From assembly GCA_902517795.1 (NCBI GenBank), contig CABYDR010000012.1:1-35326 (forward strand): a DNA stretch of 35,326 nt, in the 5' to 3' direction. This DNA comes from an uncultured Woeseiaceae bacterium. Its GTDB lineage: Bacteria > Pseudomonadota > Gammaproteobacteria > Steroidobacterales > Woeseiaceae. Shown in pieces: positions 9,052 through 19,862 of this stretch. The notes beneath the pieces were generated by a model, which searched no databases, was not told the origin of the DNA, and was given only the letters and a program-made list of their open reading frames with translations. Numbering within the stretch: position 1 is the first letter of the stretch; each line of letters starts with the position of its first letter. A program made the position numbers and the translations under genes.

Positions 9052-10122
9052 CTACTTTAAAATACCAAGTGGATTTTCTTTATCAATACCCTCCATATAC
9101 TGTTTGAGGCGATCATGACTGGTTAAGCTATAAACCAATCCAAGCCAATTATTAAATATCGCTTTGCCTGTGTCTCCCCAAGTATTATCAACGAATGAAT
9201 TAAGCTGGTCTTCAGGAAATATTGCATCACTATTTTTAGTATTTTTAGAGCGAATAATTTCATTGATATAAGTATCTGCAATTTTCTTTGCTTCTTCAGG
9301 AAAATAATTATCAGGAAATAGAGGTGGCTCTGATATTTCATCGAGTTGAAAGCGTATTACCTCTCTTTTGTATTCTTTTAACAAACTATTGAAATCGTAT
9401 TCTGGGTGGCCCTGAAAATAAACTGCTCGAATTTGATCAGGGCTAACTGCCATATGAACACCAGCATCATCACTTTCTGCCAAGACAGTTAGACCAGCTT
9501 TTTCAAGCTGATCTCTGTTTATTTCATTGTATCTAGAATGTGGGACATCAAATCGAGTATTAATATTGCGCATTATTGGGTGCTTTGGCTGAATAATTCG
9601 ATGACTGTAGACGCCCCAGCGTTTTTGGTTAAGTGGAATACGATCAATATTGTATATTTGTTTGACAATGGCGTGTGTTGCTAGGCAGGAACATAATGTT
9701 GAAGCCACATTATTTTGGGCCCATTCCATTACTACTGTTAATGGATGCCAAAATGGCTCTTCAGTTAAGTACGGCTGTTGAATATTTGCACCAGTTACGA
9801 TCAGTGCGTCAAGTCCCAATTTCTTCAATTGTTCAAATGTAAAGTAATGCTCACTTATGTGCTTTTTGGCTTTATCTCCTCTTACTAACTCGGGCAGAGT
9901 GAACGGATAGACATAAAATTGAGCAATTTGGTTGCAATTACCAACTAGCCTGATAAATTGATTTTCAGTAGCAGAAAGAGCTGCATCAGGCATCATATTG
10001 AGCAAACCAATATGTAACTCCCTTATGTCCTGTTTTGTAGCTCTAGATTTACTCAAAACAGTGTGCCCTTCGCTTGCAAGACGAGAGAAAGTTGGAAGTT
10101 CATTATGAGCAACTAACGGCAT
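9052..10122 (-). CDS. metA: homoserine O-acyltransferase, MetA family
   Basis: A 356-residue enzyme that activates homoserine with an acyl-CoA at the start of methionine synthesis. Motifs follow E. coli MetA: GLLNMMPDAALSATENQFIRL, LDALIVTGAN, then TLCSCLATHA with the catalytic Cys, VPHSRYNEI, and FQGHPEYDFNSL with the catalytic His. The residue aligned by eye with E. coli Gly111, which sorts succinyl from acetyl specificity, appears to be Gln (TGANIQ), so acyl-donor choice is uncertain. Pairing with MetY suggests acetyl, but MetY-like enzymes can also take succinyl esters. It is about 50 residues longer than E. coli MetA, mainly C-terminal. The upstream gap of 105 bases shows no clear riboswitch or MetJ operator. 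Confidence 0.87.
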   Translation of the reverse strand: MPLVAHNELPTFSRLASEGHTVLSKSRATKQDIRELHIGLLNMMPDAALSATENQFIRLVGNCNQIAQFYVYPFTLPELVRGDKAKKHISEHYFTFEQLKKLGLDALIVTGANIQQPYLTEEPFWHPLTVVMEWAQNNVASTLCSCLATHAIVKQIYNIDRIPLNQKRWGVYSHRIIQPKHPIMRNINTRFDVPHSRYNEINRDQLEKAGLTVLAESDDAGVHMAVSPDQIRAVYFQGHPEYDFNSLLKEYKREVIRFQLDEISEPPLFPDNYFPEEAKKIADTYINEIIRSKNTKNSDAIFPEDQLNSFVDNTWGDTGKAIFNNWLGLVYSLTSHDRLKQYMEGIDKENPLGILK

Positions 10123-10227
10123 TTTATTTCATCACTTGAGACATCAAGTTTATATCTTATAACAGTCTCTATTAGAACAGTAAATAATTATATGGCTCGA
10201 AAAACTGCTATTTTTTATTAATTTTAT

Positions 10228-10647
10228 TTACTGTTTAATGCCTTTGAGTTTTTGTGCGGCATGGTATCTTGCATTTGCTTCAGCGAGTTCAGCTTGCGCT
10301 CTTTTTATATCTGTTTCATCAGAGGCTCCTTCTAATGCTTCTTCTGCTTGTTTTTTCGCGCTCTCAGCAGCTGCTTCGTCGAGCTCATCCCCTCTGACTG
10401 CTGTATCGGCAAGAACAGTTACTATATGAGGCTGAACTTCAAGCATGCCGCCCGTGATATAAAAAAAATGCTCTTTTCCCTCCTCGTCTTCAACCCTTAC
10501 TTCACCAGGTTTTAGCGAAGTTAATAGTGGAGCATGTCTAGGCGCGATGCCAACTTCACCCATCTGAGCAGGTGCATATATCATGCTTGCATTACCAGAA
10601 TGGATCTCTCCTTCTGCTGAAACAATATCAATTTTTATTGTTGCCAT
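10228..10647 (-). CDS. atpC: F1Fo ATP synthase subunit epsilon
   Basis: A 139-residue epsilon subunit of the F1 central stalk; it couples gamma rotation to the c-ring and can inhibit hydrolysis. Seen: N-terminal beta-sandwich with IKIDIVSAEGEIHSGNASMIYAPAQMGEVGIAPRHAPLLTSLKPG and ITGGMLEVQPHIVTVLADTA, then an Ala/Glu-rich helical hairpin from about residue 87. Length matches the E. coli protein (139). It is the last gene of the atp operon, 19 bases after atpD. No convincing terminator hairpin follows it, so read-through into metA is possible. Confidence 0.96.
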   Translation of the reverse strand: MATIKIDIVSAEGEIHSGNASMIYAPAQMGEVGIAPRHAPLLTSLKPGEVRVEDEEGKEHFFYITGGMLEVQPHIVTVLADTAVRGDELDEAAAESAKKQAEEALEGASDETDIKRAQAELAEANARYHAAQKLKGIKQ

Positions 10648-10666
10648 TCTTGTTAGTCTCTAATTA

Positions 10667-12097
<1,431 letters not shown>

Positions 12098-12970
12098 TTA
12101 TTCTGAAACAGCTGCAGCTCCGCCCACAATTTCTGAAATCTCTTGGGTAATTGATGCTTGTCTTGCTTTATTGTATACAAGTTGTAATTTATCAATTATA
12201 TCGCCAGCATTGTCTGTTGCCGATTTCATTGCAACCATTTTTGCGGCCATTTCACATGCGAAATTTTCTGTAGCGCCTCTATATACTTGAGACTCAATGT
12301 ATCTCATTAAAACGCCATCGAGAAGATCAATTGCGTCTGGTTCATAAATATAATCCCAATGGGACTGCAATGAATCGCCATTCTCATCTAATATGCCCAC
12401 TGGTAGAAGTGTTTTTATTTCAGGTTTTTGGCTCATGGTGCTAACAAATTCATTGTGCGCAATAAGTAATTTATCTATTTTTTCATCATTGTATGAATCC
12501 AGCATAATTTTAATTGCACCAATCAAATCATTGACCTTTGGCTGATCACCAAAATGAGTAGCTGTTGCCAAAACATTGCCTCCGAGGCGCTTAAAAAACT
12601 GTACAGCTTTTGCTCCAATCAACACCAGATCAACATCAATGTTTTCCTTTTGATATGTCGCGATTTCTGAAATTACCTTTTTGAATAAATTCACATTTAA
12701 TCCGCCACACAAACCTCTATCTGTTGCGATAACGATGATTCCAACACGGTTTATTTCTCTCTCATTCAAAAATGGATGCTTATAGTCAGGGTTGGCTGCA
12801 CCAAGATGGCTAATGACTCTTCTTATTCTTTCAGCATAGGGCACTGAGGCATTCATTTGATCTTGTGCTTTTTTTATTTTGCTGGCAGCTACCATCTCCA
12901 TAGCACTAGTAATCTTCTGCATATTTTTTACGCTTCTGATCTTATTTAATATTTCTTTATCGCCTGCCAA
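12098..12970 (-). CDS. atpG: F1Fo ATP synthase subunit gamma
   Basis: A 290-residue rotor stalk subunit. The N-terminal helix [31 protein letters not shown] and the C-terminal helix [25 protein letters not shown] form the coiled coil inside the alpha/beta hexamer. RGLCGGLN is the conserved Rossmann-like domain motif. The start codon is TTG at 12970: it aligns with the usual MAG start of the family, AGAGG lies 9 bases upstream, and an in-frame TAA lies seven codons upstream with no ATG between. It is placed between atpA and atpD as usual. Confidence 0.97.
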   Translation of the reverse strand: MAGDKEILNKIRSVKNMQKITSAMEMVAASKIKKAQDQMNASVPYAERIRRVISHLGAANPDYKHPFLNEREINRVGIIVIATDRGLCGGLNVNLFKKVISEIATYQKENIDVDLVLIGAKAVQFFKRLGGNVLATATHFGDQPKVNDLIGAIKIMLDSYNDEKIDKLLIAHNEFVSTMSQKPEIKTLLPVGILDENGDSLQSHWDYIYEPDAIDLLDGVLMRYIESQVYRGATENFACEMAAKMVAMKSATDNAGDIIDKLQLVYNKARQASITQEISEIVGGAAAVSE

Positions 12971-13015
12971 TTTACTAGCCTCTCGTAATTACCATTTAAT
13001 TTTTTTATTGGATTT

Positions 13016-14557
13016 TTAGTAAGATCCATTTTTTGCAAAATCATCGCAGATTTTTTTCATTGAAGCTTCTATATCATCGTTATAGTCGCCAGTCTTGTTA
13101 ATGTTTTCTAACAATTCACTCTCATTTGATTTAGCATAATCATGTAAAGCGCTTTCGTAATCACTGATTTTGGCTACTTCAACATCATCAAGATAGCCCT
13201 CATTGACTGCGAATAATGATAAGGCCATTTCTGATACCGAAAGAGGTGAGTATTGTTTTTGTTTCATCAGTTCAGTTGCGCGTTGACCTCTTTCAAGCTG
13301 TTTTCTTGTAGCCTCATCTAAGTCAGATGCGAATTGTGCAAATGCCGCCAGTTCTCGGTATTGTGCTAAAGCCAGACGAATACCACCGCCTAATTTTTTT
13401 ATTATCTTAGTCTGAGCTGAGCCGCCAACACGAGATACTGATAGCCCTGCGTTTATGGCAGGCCTTATGCCAGCATTAAATAGATCAGTCTCTAAGAAAA
13501 TTTGTCCGTCTGTAATTGAAATAACATTTGTCGGTACAAAAGCAGAAACGTCTCCTGCTTGAGTTTCAATAATCGGCAACGCTGTCAATGACCCCGTTTT
13601 GCCTTTTATTTTTCCGCCCGAAACAGACTCTACATGCTCCTCGCTCACTCTTGATGCTCTCTCAAGCAAACGCGAATGTAAGTAAAAAACATCCCCTGGA
13701 TATGCTTCTCTTCCTGGGGGTCTTCTCAATAGTAGTGAGACCTGACGATATGCCCAAGCCTGCTTAGTTAAATCATCAAAAATTATTAATGCGTCTTCAC
13801 CAGAATCCAAGAAATATTCGCCCATTGATGTGCCTGAGTATGGTGCTATGTATTGCATTGCAGGCGAATCAGCTGCTGCTGCTGCGACAACTATGGTATG
13901 CTCCATGGCGCCTTCTTCTTCAAGCTTTCTTACTACTCCTGCAATTGAAGATGCTTTTTGACCAATCGCCACATATATACATTTAATCCCAGTTCCTTTC
14001 TGGTTAATGATTGCGTCAATAGCGACTGCAGTTTTTCCTGTCTGCCTGTCCCCAATAATCAACTCTCTTTGACCTCTTCCTATTGGAACCATTGAATCAA
14101 TTGATTTGAGTCCAGTTTGAACAGGCTGATCTACCGATTTTCTGGAAATTACCCCAGGAGCAACCTTTTCAATAGGTGCGGACAAGTTTGTTTCAATTGC
14201 GCCCTTGCCATCAATTGGATTTCCTAATGCGTCTACTACTCTTCCTAGCAATTCAGGGCCGATTGGCACTTCTAAAATTTTTCCAGTTGTCTTAACCGTA
14301 TCGCCTTCAGATAGATGTTTGTATTCACCCAATACAACCGCACCAACTGAGTCTTGCTCCAGATTCAGGGCCATACCAAAAGTGTTTTTTGGAAACTCGA
14401 GCATCTCACCGTAACGAGCATCTGTAAGACCATGAATTCTTACGATTCCATCAGTAACCCCGATGACTGTACCTACATCGCGCGCCTCTGCTGTTATTTC
14501 GAAATTCTCAATTCGCTCTTTGATCAATTTACTGATTTCTGAAGCTTTTAATGACAT
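13016..14557 (-). CDS. atpA: F1Fo ATP synthase subunit alpha
   Basis: A 513-residue non-catalytic nucleotide-binding subunit, the same length as in E. coli. Seen: [13 protein letters not shown] at the N-terminus that contacts delta, [28 protein letters not shown] beta barrel, Walker [10 protein letters not shown] near residue 170, [16 protein letters not shown] Walker B region, and [12 protein letters not shown] with the conserved Arg finger near 373. The ATG at 14557 has AAGGA 8 bases upstream. It lies 15 bases after atpH. Confidence 0.98.
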   Translation of the reverse strand: MSLKASEISKLIKERIENFEITAEARDVGTVIGVTDGIVRIHGLTDARYGEMLEFPKNTFGMALNLEQDSVGAVVLGEYKHLSEGDTVKTTGKILEVPIGPELLGRVVDALGNPIDGKGAIETNLSAPIEKVAPGVISRKSVDQPVQTGLKSIDSMVPIGRGQRELIIGDRQTGKTAVAIDAIINQKGTGIKCIYVAIGQKASSIAGVVRKLEEEGAMEHTIVVAAAAADSPAMQYIAPYSGTSMGEYFLDSGEDALIIFDDLTKQAWAYRQVSLLLRRPPGREAYPGDVFYLHSRLLERASRVSEEHVESVSGGKIKGKTGSLTALPIIETQAGDVSAFVPTNVISITDGQIFLETDLFNAGIRPAINAGLSVSRVGGSAQTKIIKKLGGGIRLALAQYRELAAFAQFASDLDEATRKQLERGQRATELMKQKQYSPLSVSEMALSLFAVNEGYLDDVEVAKISDYESALHDYAKSNESELLENINKTGDYNDDIEASMKKICDDFAKNGSY

Positions 14558-14572
14558 ATCTTTTTCCTTTCT

Positions 14573-15136
14573 TTAAGAATTAATTGCGTTAGTGAGACCT
14601 TTTAGGCTCGCTTTTAGTGATCCATCTATGACAACATCACCAGCACGAATTATCGCTCCACCAACAAGTGACTCATCAATTTCTGTTTGTATGAAAATCT
14701 CACTATCAAAGCGTTTTTTTAATGCTTCTCTTATTTGAGACTTCTGTTCATCGCTTAAAGGACTTGCTGAGGTGACCGTCACATTTACAGAGTTTTCGAT
14801 ATTAGATTTCAAGGTAGTAAAATGCTGTGCAATCTCAGGAAATACTGAGATTCTGGAGTTTTCAATCAGCAGCTTTATAAAGTTTGAACCTTCATTATGA
14901 TTGCTAGAAAATATCATTTTCTCGTCAGTTATTTCAGAAAATATTGATGTAATAAATGTAAATTTCTGCTCTGAAGATAACGATGGTTTAGACAGAAACT
15001 CCAATAGCTGATCATCTGCTAAAATAGACCTCCCATGCTCAAGGCTATTGGCCCATTTATCTATCTCGCCTGATTCCTGGGCAATATCAAATATGGCTTG
15101 AGCATAAGGTCTTGCGATTGTGTTATTGTCAGCCAT
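14573..15136 (-). CDS. atpH: F1Fo ATP synthase subunit delta
   Basis: A 187-residue peripheral-stalk subunit joining alpha to the b dimer. Seen: TIARPYAQAIFDIAQESGEIDKW at the N-terminal six-helix domain, and the C-terminal signature ESLVGGAIIRAGDVVIDGSLKASLKGL. It is about 10 residues longer than E. coli delta (177), the extra falling in the middle (SSNHNEGSNFIKLLIENSR). It lies between atpF (22 bases upstream) and atpA. Confidence 0.96.
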   Translation of the reverse strand: MADNNTIARPYAQAIFDIAQESGEIDKWANSLEHGRSILADDQLLEFLSKPSLSSEQKFTFITSIFSEITDEKMIFSSNHNEGSNFIKLLIENSRISVFPEIAQHFTTLKSNIENSVNVTVTSASPLSDEQKSQIREALKKRFDSEIFIQTEIDESLVGGAIIRAGDVVIDGSLKASLKGLTNAINS

Positions 15137-15158
15137 TTTCCGTAAATACCAGTTCTGT

Positions 15159-15629
15159 TTATAACTTTCTCGCTAATTCATCAAGTATGTCTGCATGAGA
15201 CTCCTCATTGACTTCGCGTCCTAAAATTTTCTCTGCCGATGCTATCGCAAGCGCAGAAACTTGCTCTTTTAGCTCGTCCCTGGCTTTATTTGTTTCTTGC
15301 TCAATATCATTTTTGGCCAGTGACAGTTGATGCTCTCTCTCTTTTAAACCGTCTTGTTTACCATCAGAGACGATTTCTGTAGCTCTTGCGTTTGCTTGAT
15401 CTAAAATATTAGTGGCTTGCTTACGAGCATCATCAAGAATCTTCTTTGACTCTATATTGGCATTATCGAGTTTTTTTCTTCCTTGTTCACCTGCGGCAAT
15501 ACCGTCAGCAATTTGTGTCTGTCGCTCTTCTATTGCTTCCATTAATGGGGGCCATATATATTTCATGCAAAACCAAACAAAAATAATCATTGCAATTGAT
15601 TGACCAATTATTGTCGCATTAATATCCAC
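15159..15629 (-). CDS. atpF: F1Fo ATP synthase subunit b
   Basis: A 156-residue peripheral-stalk subunit, same length as E. coli b. One N-terminal membrane helix (ATIIGQSIAMIIFVWFCMKY, with WPPLMEAIEERQ after it) is followed by a long charged coiled coil to the C-terminus. The start codon is GTG at 15629: AGGAG is 6 bases upstream and the protein MDINATIIGQ aligns with E. coli MNLNATILGQ. A single AtpF gene implies a b2 homodimer; no b' gene is present. Confidence 0.97.
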   Translation of the reverse strand: MDINATIIGQSIAMIIFVWFCMKYIWPPLMEAIEERQTQIADGIAAGEQGRKKLDNANIESKKILDDARKQATNILDQANARATEIVSDGKQDGLKEREHQLSLAKNDIEQETNKARDELKEQVSALAIASAEKILGREVNEESHADILDELARKL

Positions 15630-15680
15630 TTGGTGCTCCTGTCTATTTATTTAGTAAATTCAAATAGGTTGTTCTTTTTA

Positions 15681-16867
<1,187 letters not shown>

Positions 16868-16892
16868 TTATTCTATTTTTATACTTTGTAAG

Positions 16893-17282
16893 TTATTTCT
16901 CTTTATTAAGTAGCTCTATGCTAACTGCAAACTGAACGATCATGAAGCTTAAAAAAAGATACATAGCGTTCAAAGGCTTGACCTTATAAAAAACTAGGCC
17001 AAACAAAAGAGCGGTTAATATGACTTTGCCAAGCTCACCTAAATAAGCTGCTCTCAGAATACCTCTTACATTTCTATTTGAAAGCATCAATCTTGTGCCC
17101 AAAAAAATGTTTGGCACAAGGCATATTAATCCTCCTAAAACTGATGAATATCCCGCAACTTTACCTGCAAAAAACCAAATTATTGAAGCCAAAAAAACCG
17201 TCGCAAACAGCTGGTATATTAAAACTCTAATTATGCCAAAATTACTATGCTTTTCTTCGTTTTCGTCAGTTTTCTGATTCAT
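16893..17282 (-). CDS. atpI: ATP synthase assembly protein I
   Basis: A small membrane protein (129 residues) at the head of the atp operon; AtpI proteins help c-ring assembly and are not part of the final enzyme. Four hydrophobic segments are visible: VLIYQLFATVFLASIIWFFA, SSVLGGLICLVPNIFLG, GKVILTALLFGLVFYKV and AMYLFLSFMIVQFAVSI. The N-terminal 15 residues are charged and cytosolic. A TTG one codon upstream (17285) is possible but the ATG at 17282 is preferred; neither has a strong ribosome binding site. Confidence 0.9.
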   Translation of the reverse strand: MNQKTDENEEKHSNFGIIRVLIYQLFATVFLASIIWFFAGKVAGYSSVLGGLICLVPNIFLGTRLMLSNRNVRGILRAAYLGELGKVILTALLFGLVFYKVKPLNAMYLFLSFMIVQFAVSIELLNKEK

Positions 17283-17324
17283 CAATTTTGCCGTTTAAAG
17301 CCAATACACACACTCATTTATTGT

Positions 17325-17350
17325 AAGAAAAAACGAATATGTTTTTTCTT
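17325..17350 (-). repeat. perfect 10-bp inverted repeat in the atp leader
   Basis: AAGAAAAAAC at 17325-17334 and GTTTTTTCTT at 17341-17350 are exact reverse complements separated by six bases. It lies between the atp promoter and atpI, so the leader RNA of the operon should carry this AT-only-rich hairpin. It is not a classical terminator, since the stem has few G-C pairs; a run of T in one arm makes weak pausing possible. Confidence 0.6.
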
Positions 17351-17368
17351 TTATCAAACAGCAATTGC

Positions 17369-17397
17369 ATTATAGTTATGTGAAAACAACATGGCAA
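17369..17397 (-). promoter_or_regulatory. sigma70-type promoter of the atp operon
   Basis: Reading the minus strand, TTGCCA (17397-17392) is followed after exactly 17 bases by TATAAT (17374-17369): five of six and six of six matches to consensus. It lies about 87 bases upstream of atpI and just past the parB stop, so it would drive atpIBEFHAGDC independently of rsmG-parAB. Confidence 0.72.
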
Positions 17398-17437
17398 TGA
17401 TCTTCTATTAAATGGGTAAAAAATATTCAAATTATTG

Positions 17438-18334
17438 TTATTTTATATGATCAATTATTCCTTCTAATTCATCTAAAGAATTATAATTTATTATTATTTT
17501 GCCATTTCCATTGTTTTTATGATCGATTTTAAGTTTTGCACCAAGCTTTTCTGATATTGAAATTTCAAGTCTTTGTATATCGGGATTAATCAATGAATTT
17601 TTTTTTGCTTTTGCTTTATTGGTAGTGGTTTGATTATTTGATTGTTTTGCAAGCCTCTCAACCTCTCTCACAGAAAGGCCTTTTTTTATAATCATTTTAG
17701 CAATTTCTATTTGCAATGTTCTGTCGTTAATTGAGAGTAGTGCCCGTGCATGTCCCATTTCAATTTTTCTTGATTTCACAAGATCTGCTATTGTCTCAGG
17801 TAACTCTAATAATCTCAGAATATTAGAGACAGAGGAGCGTGATCTTCCTACTGCATCTGCAGCTTCTTGATGTGTAATATCAAATTCTTTAATTAATCTG
17901 TTTAATGCGAGCGCCTCTTCAAATGGATTAAGATTTTCTCTTTGTATATTCTCAATAAGTGCCATCGCAATAGCGTCAGAATCAGGTATGTTTTTTATAA
18001 CAACCGGAACACTTTTCAGACCTGCAATTTGAGCTGCTCTCCACCTTCGCTCACCTGCAATAATTTCATATCGCCCTTCTGTATCGCTATTTGATGCAAC
18101 CGGTCTGACAGCCAATGGCTGAATGATACCCTTTGATTTTATTGAGCTAGCAAGCTCTTCAAGTGACTCCTGTCGCATATCAATTCTTGGTTGGTATCGG
18201 CCCCTCTGGAGGCTTTCTAGCGGAACTTCGTTGAGCGTATCATTTGATTTTTCAGATGCAGATATTTGGTTGTCTTCTCTGCTGCTTGAAAGCAATGCAT
18301 CCAACCCTCTGCCTAATCTTTTTTTCGTGGTCAT
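17438..18334 (-). CDS. parB: chromosome partitioning protein ParB (Spo0J), parS-binding CTPase
   Basis: A 298-residue ParB. The N-terminus KKRLGRGLDALLSS contacts ParA. The CTP-binding/ParB core includes QPRIDMRQESLEELASSIKSKGIIQPLAVRP and GERRWRAA near residue 92, followed by ENIQRENLNPFEEA. The helix-turn-helix that reads parS is THQEAADAVGRSRSSVSNILRLLELP near 155. A linker with Lys/Asn leads to a C-terminal dimerisation domain ending LEGIIDHIK. AAGGA stands before the ATG. It lies 37 bases downstream of parA, and its probable targets are the two parS-like sites in recF. Confidence 0.96.
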   Translation of the reverse strand: MTTKKRLGRGLDALLSSSREDNQISASEKSNDTLNEVPLESLQRGRYQPRIDMRQESLEELASSIKSKGIIQPLAVRPVASNSDTEGRYEIIAGERRWRAAQIAGLKSVPVVIKNIPDSDAIAMALIENIQRENLNPFEEALALNRLIKEFDITHQEAADAVGRSRSSVSNILRLLELPETIADLVKSRKIEMGHARALLSINDRTLQIEIAKMIIKKGLSVREVERLAKQSNNQTTTNKAKAKKNSLINPDIQRLEISISEKLGAKLKIDHKNNGNGKIIINYNSLDELEGIIDHIK

Positions 18335-18371
18335 TTTTCCTTACTCATCTGTCTATTGAAAATATAGAGAC

Positions 18372-19157
18372 TCATGCAATTGATTGAGCTGCCTCATCCC
18401 CCCTTCTGAGCATTTCTCCAGCTAAAGCCAGATAAGCAACTGCGCCTCTAGACTTTCTGTCGTGAATGAGAACTGGTTTACCAAAGCTTGGTGCTTCAGC
18501 CAATGTTACATTTCTTGGAACCATGGTCCGAAATACTTTATCGCCAAAATGTTTTATCAGTTGCTCTGATACCTCATCGGATAGGTTCACCCTCTGATCA
18601 ACCATTGTCCTAAGCAGGCCAAATATTTCTAAATTTGGATTTACGGTCATTTTAATTTGCTCAATTGTGTTAATCAAAGAACTCAATCCTTCCAATGCAT
18701 AATATTCACACTGCATGGGAATAAGCACACCATCCGATGCTGTAAGTGCATTTACAGTGAGCATGTTGATAGAAGGAGGACAATCAATAAGAATATAATC
18801 GTAATTAGTTTTAATATCTTGCAGGGCGTTTCGAAGCTTCATCTCTCTTCCAATTTCCTGCATCAGCTTTACTTCTGAAAGAGTGAGCTCCTCATTACCA
18901 GGTAAAATATCAAAGTGACACTCTGGTACAGGCAATATCACTTCAGCGGGCGTCTTTTTTCCCAATAAAACATCGCATGCAGTTATATCAAGTGAATTTT
19001 TTTCAATACCACAACCCATGGTTGCATTACCCTGAGGATCCATGTCAATTAGTAAAACTTTTCTCTTTGTCGCAGCGAGAGAAGCGGCCAAATTGACGCA
19101 CGTAGTTGTTTTTCCCACGCCACCTTTCTGATTTGCTATTGATATAACCTTGATCAC
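18372..19157 (-). CDS. parA: chromosome partitioning ATPase ParA (Soj)
   Basis: A 261-residue deviant Walker ATPase that binds the nucleoid and moves ParB-parS complexes. The motif KGGVGKTTT is at residues 11-19 with the signature Lys, followed by DMDPQGNAT near 40 and the Walker B region YILIDCPPSINMLTVNAL near 120. There is no N-terminal DNA-binding extension, which marks it as the short chromosomal type. The ATG overlaps the rsmG stop by 4 bases. Confidence 0.97.
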   Translation of the reverse strand: MIKVISIANQKGGVGKTTTCVNLAASLAATKRKVLLIDMDPQGNATMGCGIEKNSLDITACDVLLGKKTPAEVILPVPECHFDILPGNEELTLSEVKLMQEIGREMKLRNALQDIKTNYDYILIDCPPSINMLTVNALTASDGVLIPMQCEYYALEGLSSLINTIEQIKMTVNPNLEIFGLLRTMVDQRVNLSDEVSEQLIKHFGDKVFRTMVPRNVTLAEAPSFGKPVLIHDRKSRGAVAYLALAGEMLRRGDEAAQSIA

Positions 19158-19801
19158 AATTTTGAGCCTTCTTTTTTATGTAACAGTATAATATGGCGTT
19201 GTTTGTCAGACATGCTTTCTACAGAAACCTCTCTCACATCTGTTATCCACGAATCATTTAGTAGCTTCAGTTCATCACTTGGATGTTTTCCTTTCATCGA
19301 GATTAAGACCCCTTCCTCTTTCAGTAAATGTTGAGATAATTTTATCAAGTTAGGGAGACTTGATAATGCCCTTGCAATTACAGTATCAAACACTTGATGT
19401 GGAAAAAAGTTTTCTATTCGAATTTTTTTTGTTTTTACATTCTTAATTTCTAAAAGATTAATTATATGATTGATAAATCCAATTTTTTTCCCATTGCTAT
19501 CCACCAATAAATAATTAACATTCTGATTTATTATCGCTAAAGGAAGGCCAGGAAAGCCTGCGCCTGTACCAATGTCAACAACTGAGTCTCCTTTAATATA
19601 TGGGTGAGCAGACAAACTGTCCATGAGATGGCCGGATATCATATCATCAACGTTTCGAATTGAAGTTAAATTGAACTTTTGGTTCCACTTATGCAACTCG
19701 TTAAGTAAAACAATAAATTGATCTATATTTTTATTAGAAATACTTTCGGAAACATTGCCTGCTATATTTATAATCTTAGATTTAAGATAATCTTTACTCA
19801 T
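19154..19801 (-). CDS. rsmG: 16S rRNA (guanine527-N7)-methyltransferase RsmG (GidB)
   Basis: A 215-residue SAM-dependent enzyme that methylates G527 of 16S rRNA. Seen: LHKWNQKFNLTSIR near residue 40 and the SAM-binding motif VVDIGTGAGFPGLPLAI near 75, then LLVDSNGKKIGFINHI and VIARALSSLPNLI. A GTG one codon upstream (19804) is possible, but the ATG at 19801 is preferred; no good ribosome binding site decides it. It usually follows mnmG directly, but here five metabolic genes lie between. It overlaps parA, as is common. Confidence 0.95.
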   Translation of the reverse strand: MSKDYLKSKIINIAGNVSESISNKNIDQFIVLLNELHKWNQKFNLTSIRNVDDMISGHLMDSLSAHPYIKGDSVVDIGTGAGFPGLPLAIINQNVNYLLVDSNGKKIGFINHIINLLEIKNVKTKKIRIENFFPHQVFDTVIARALSSLPNLIKLSQHLLKEEGVLISMKGKHPSDELKLLNDSWITDVREVSVESMSDKQRHIILLHKKEGSKL

Positions 19802-19862
19802 CACATCTAAAATTTAACGAAGAATAGATAAAAAAACCCATTTTTAATTGTTCACTTGTCAT

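Noticed and set aside
9123-9341. Short open frames overlapping metA, mnmE, fadN, recF and others on either strand
   Set aside because: They shadow conserved genes in other frames, have no recognisable domains and no ribosome binding sites.
10123-10227. SAM riboswitch or MetJ operator upstream of metA
   Set aside because: AGACATCA at 10139-10146 resembles one MetJ half-box, but there is no second tandem 8-mer and no riboswitch-like conserved core or pseudoknot that I can pick out.
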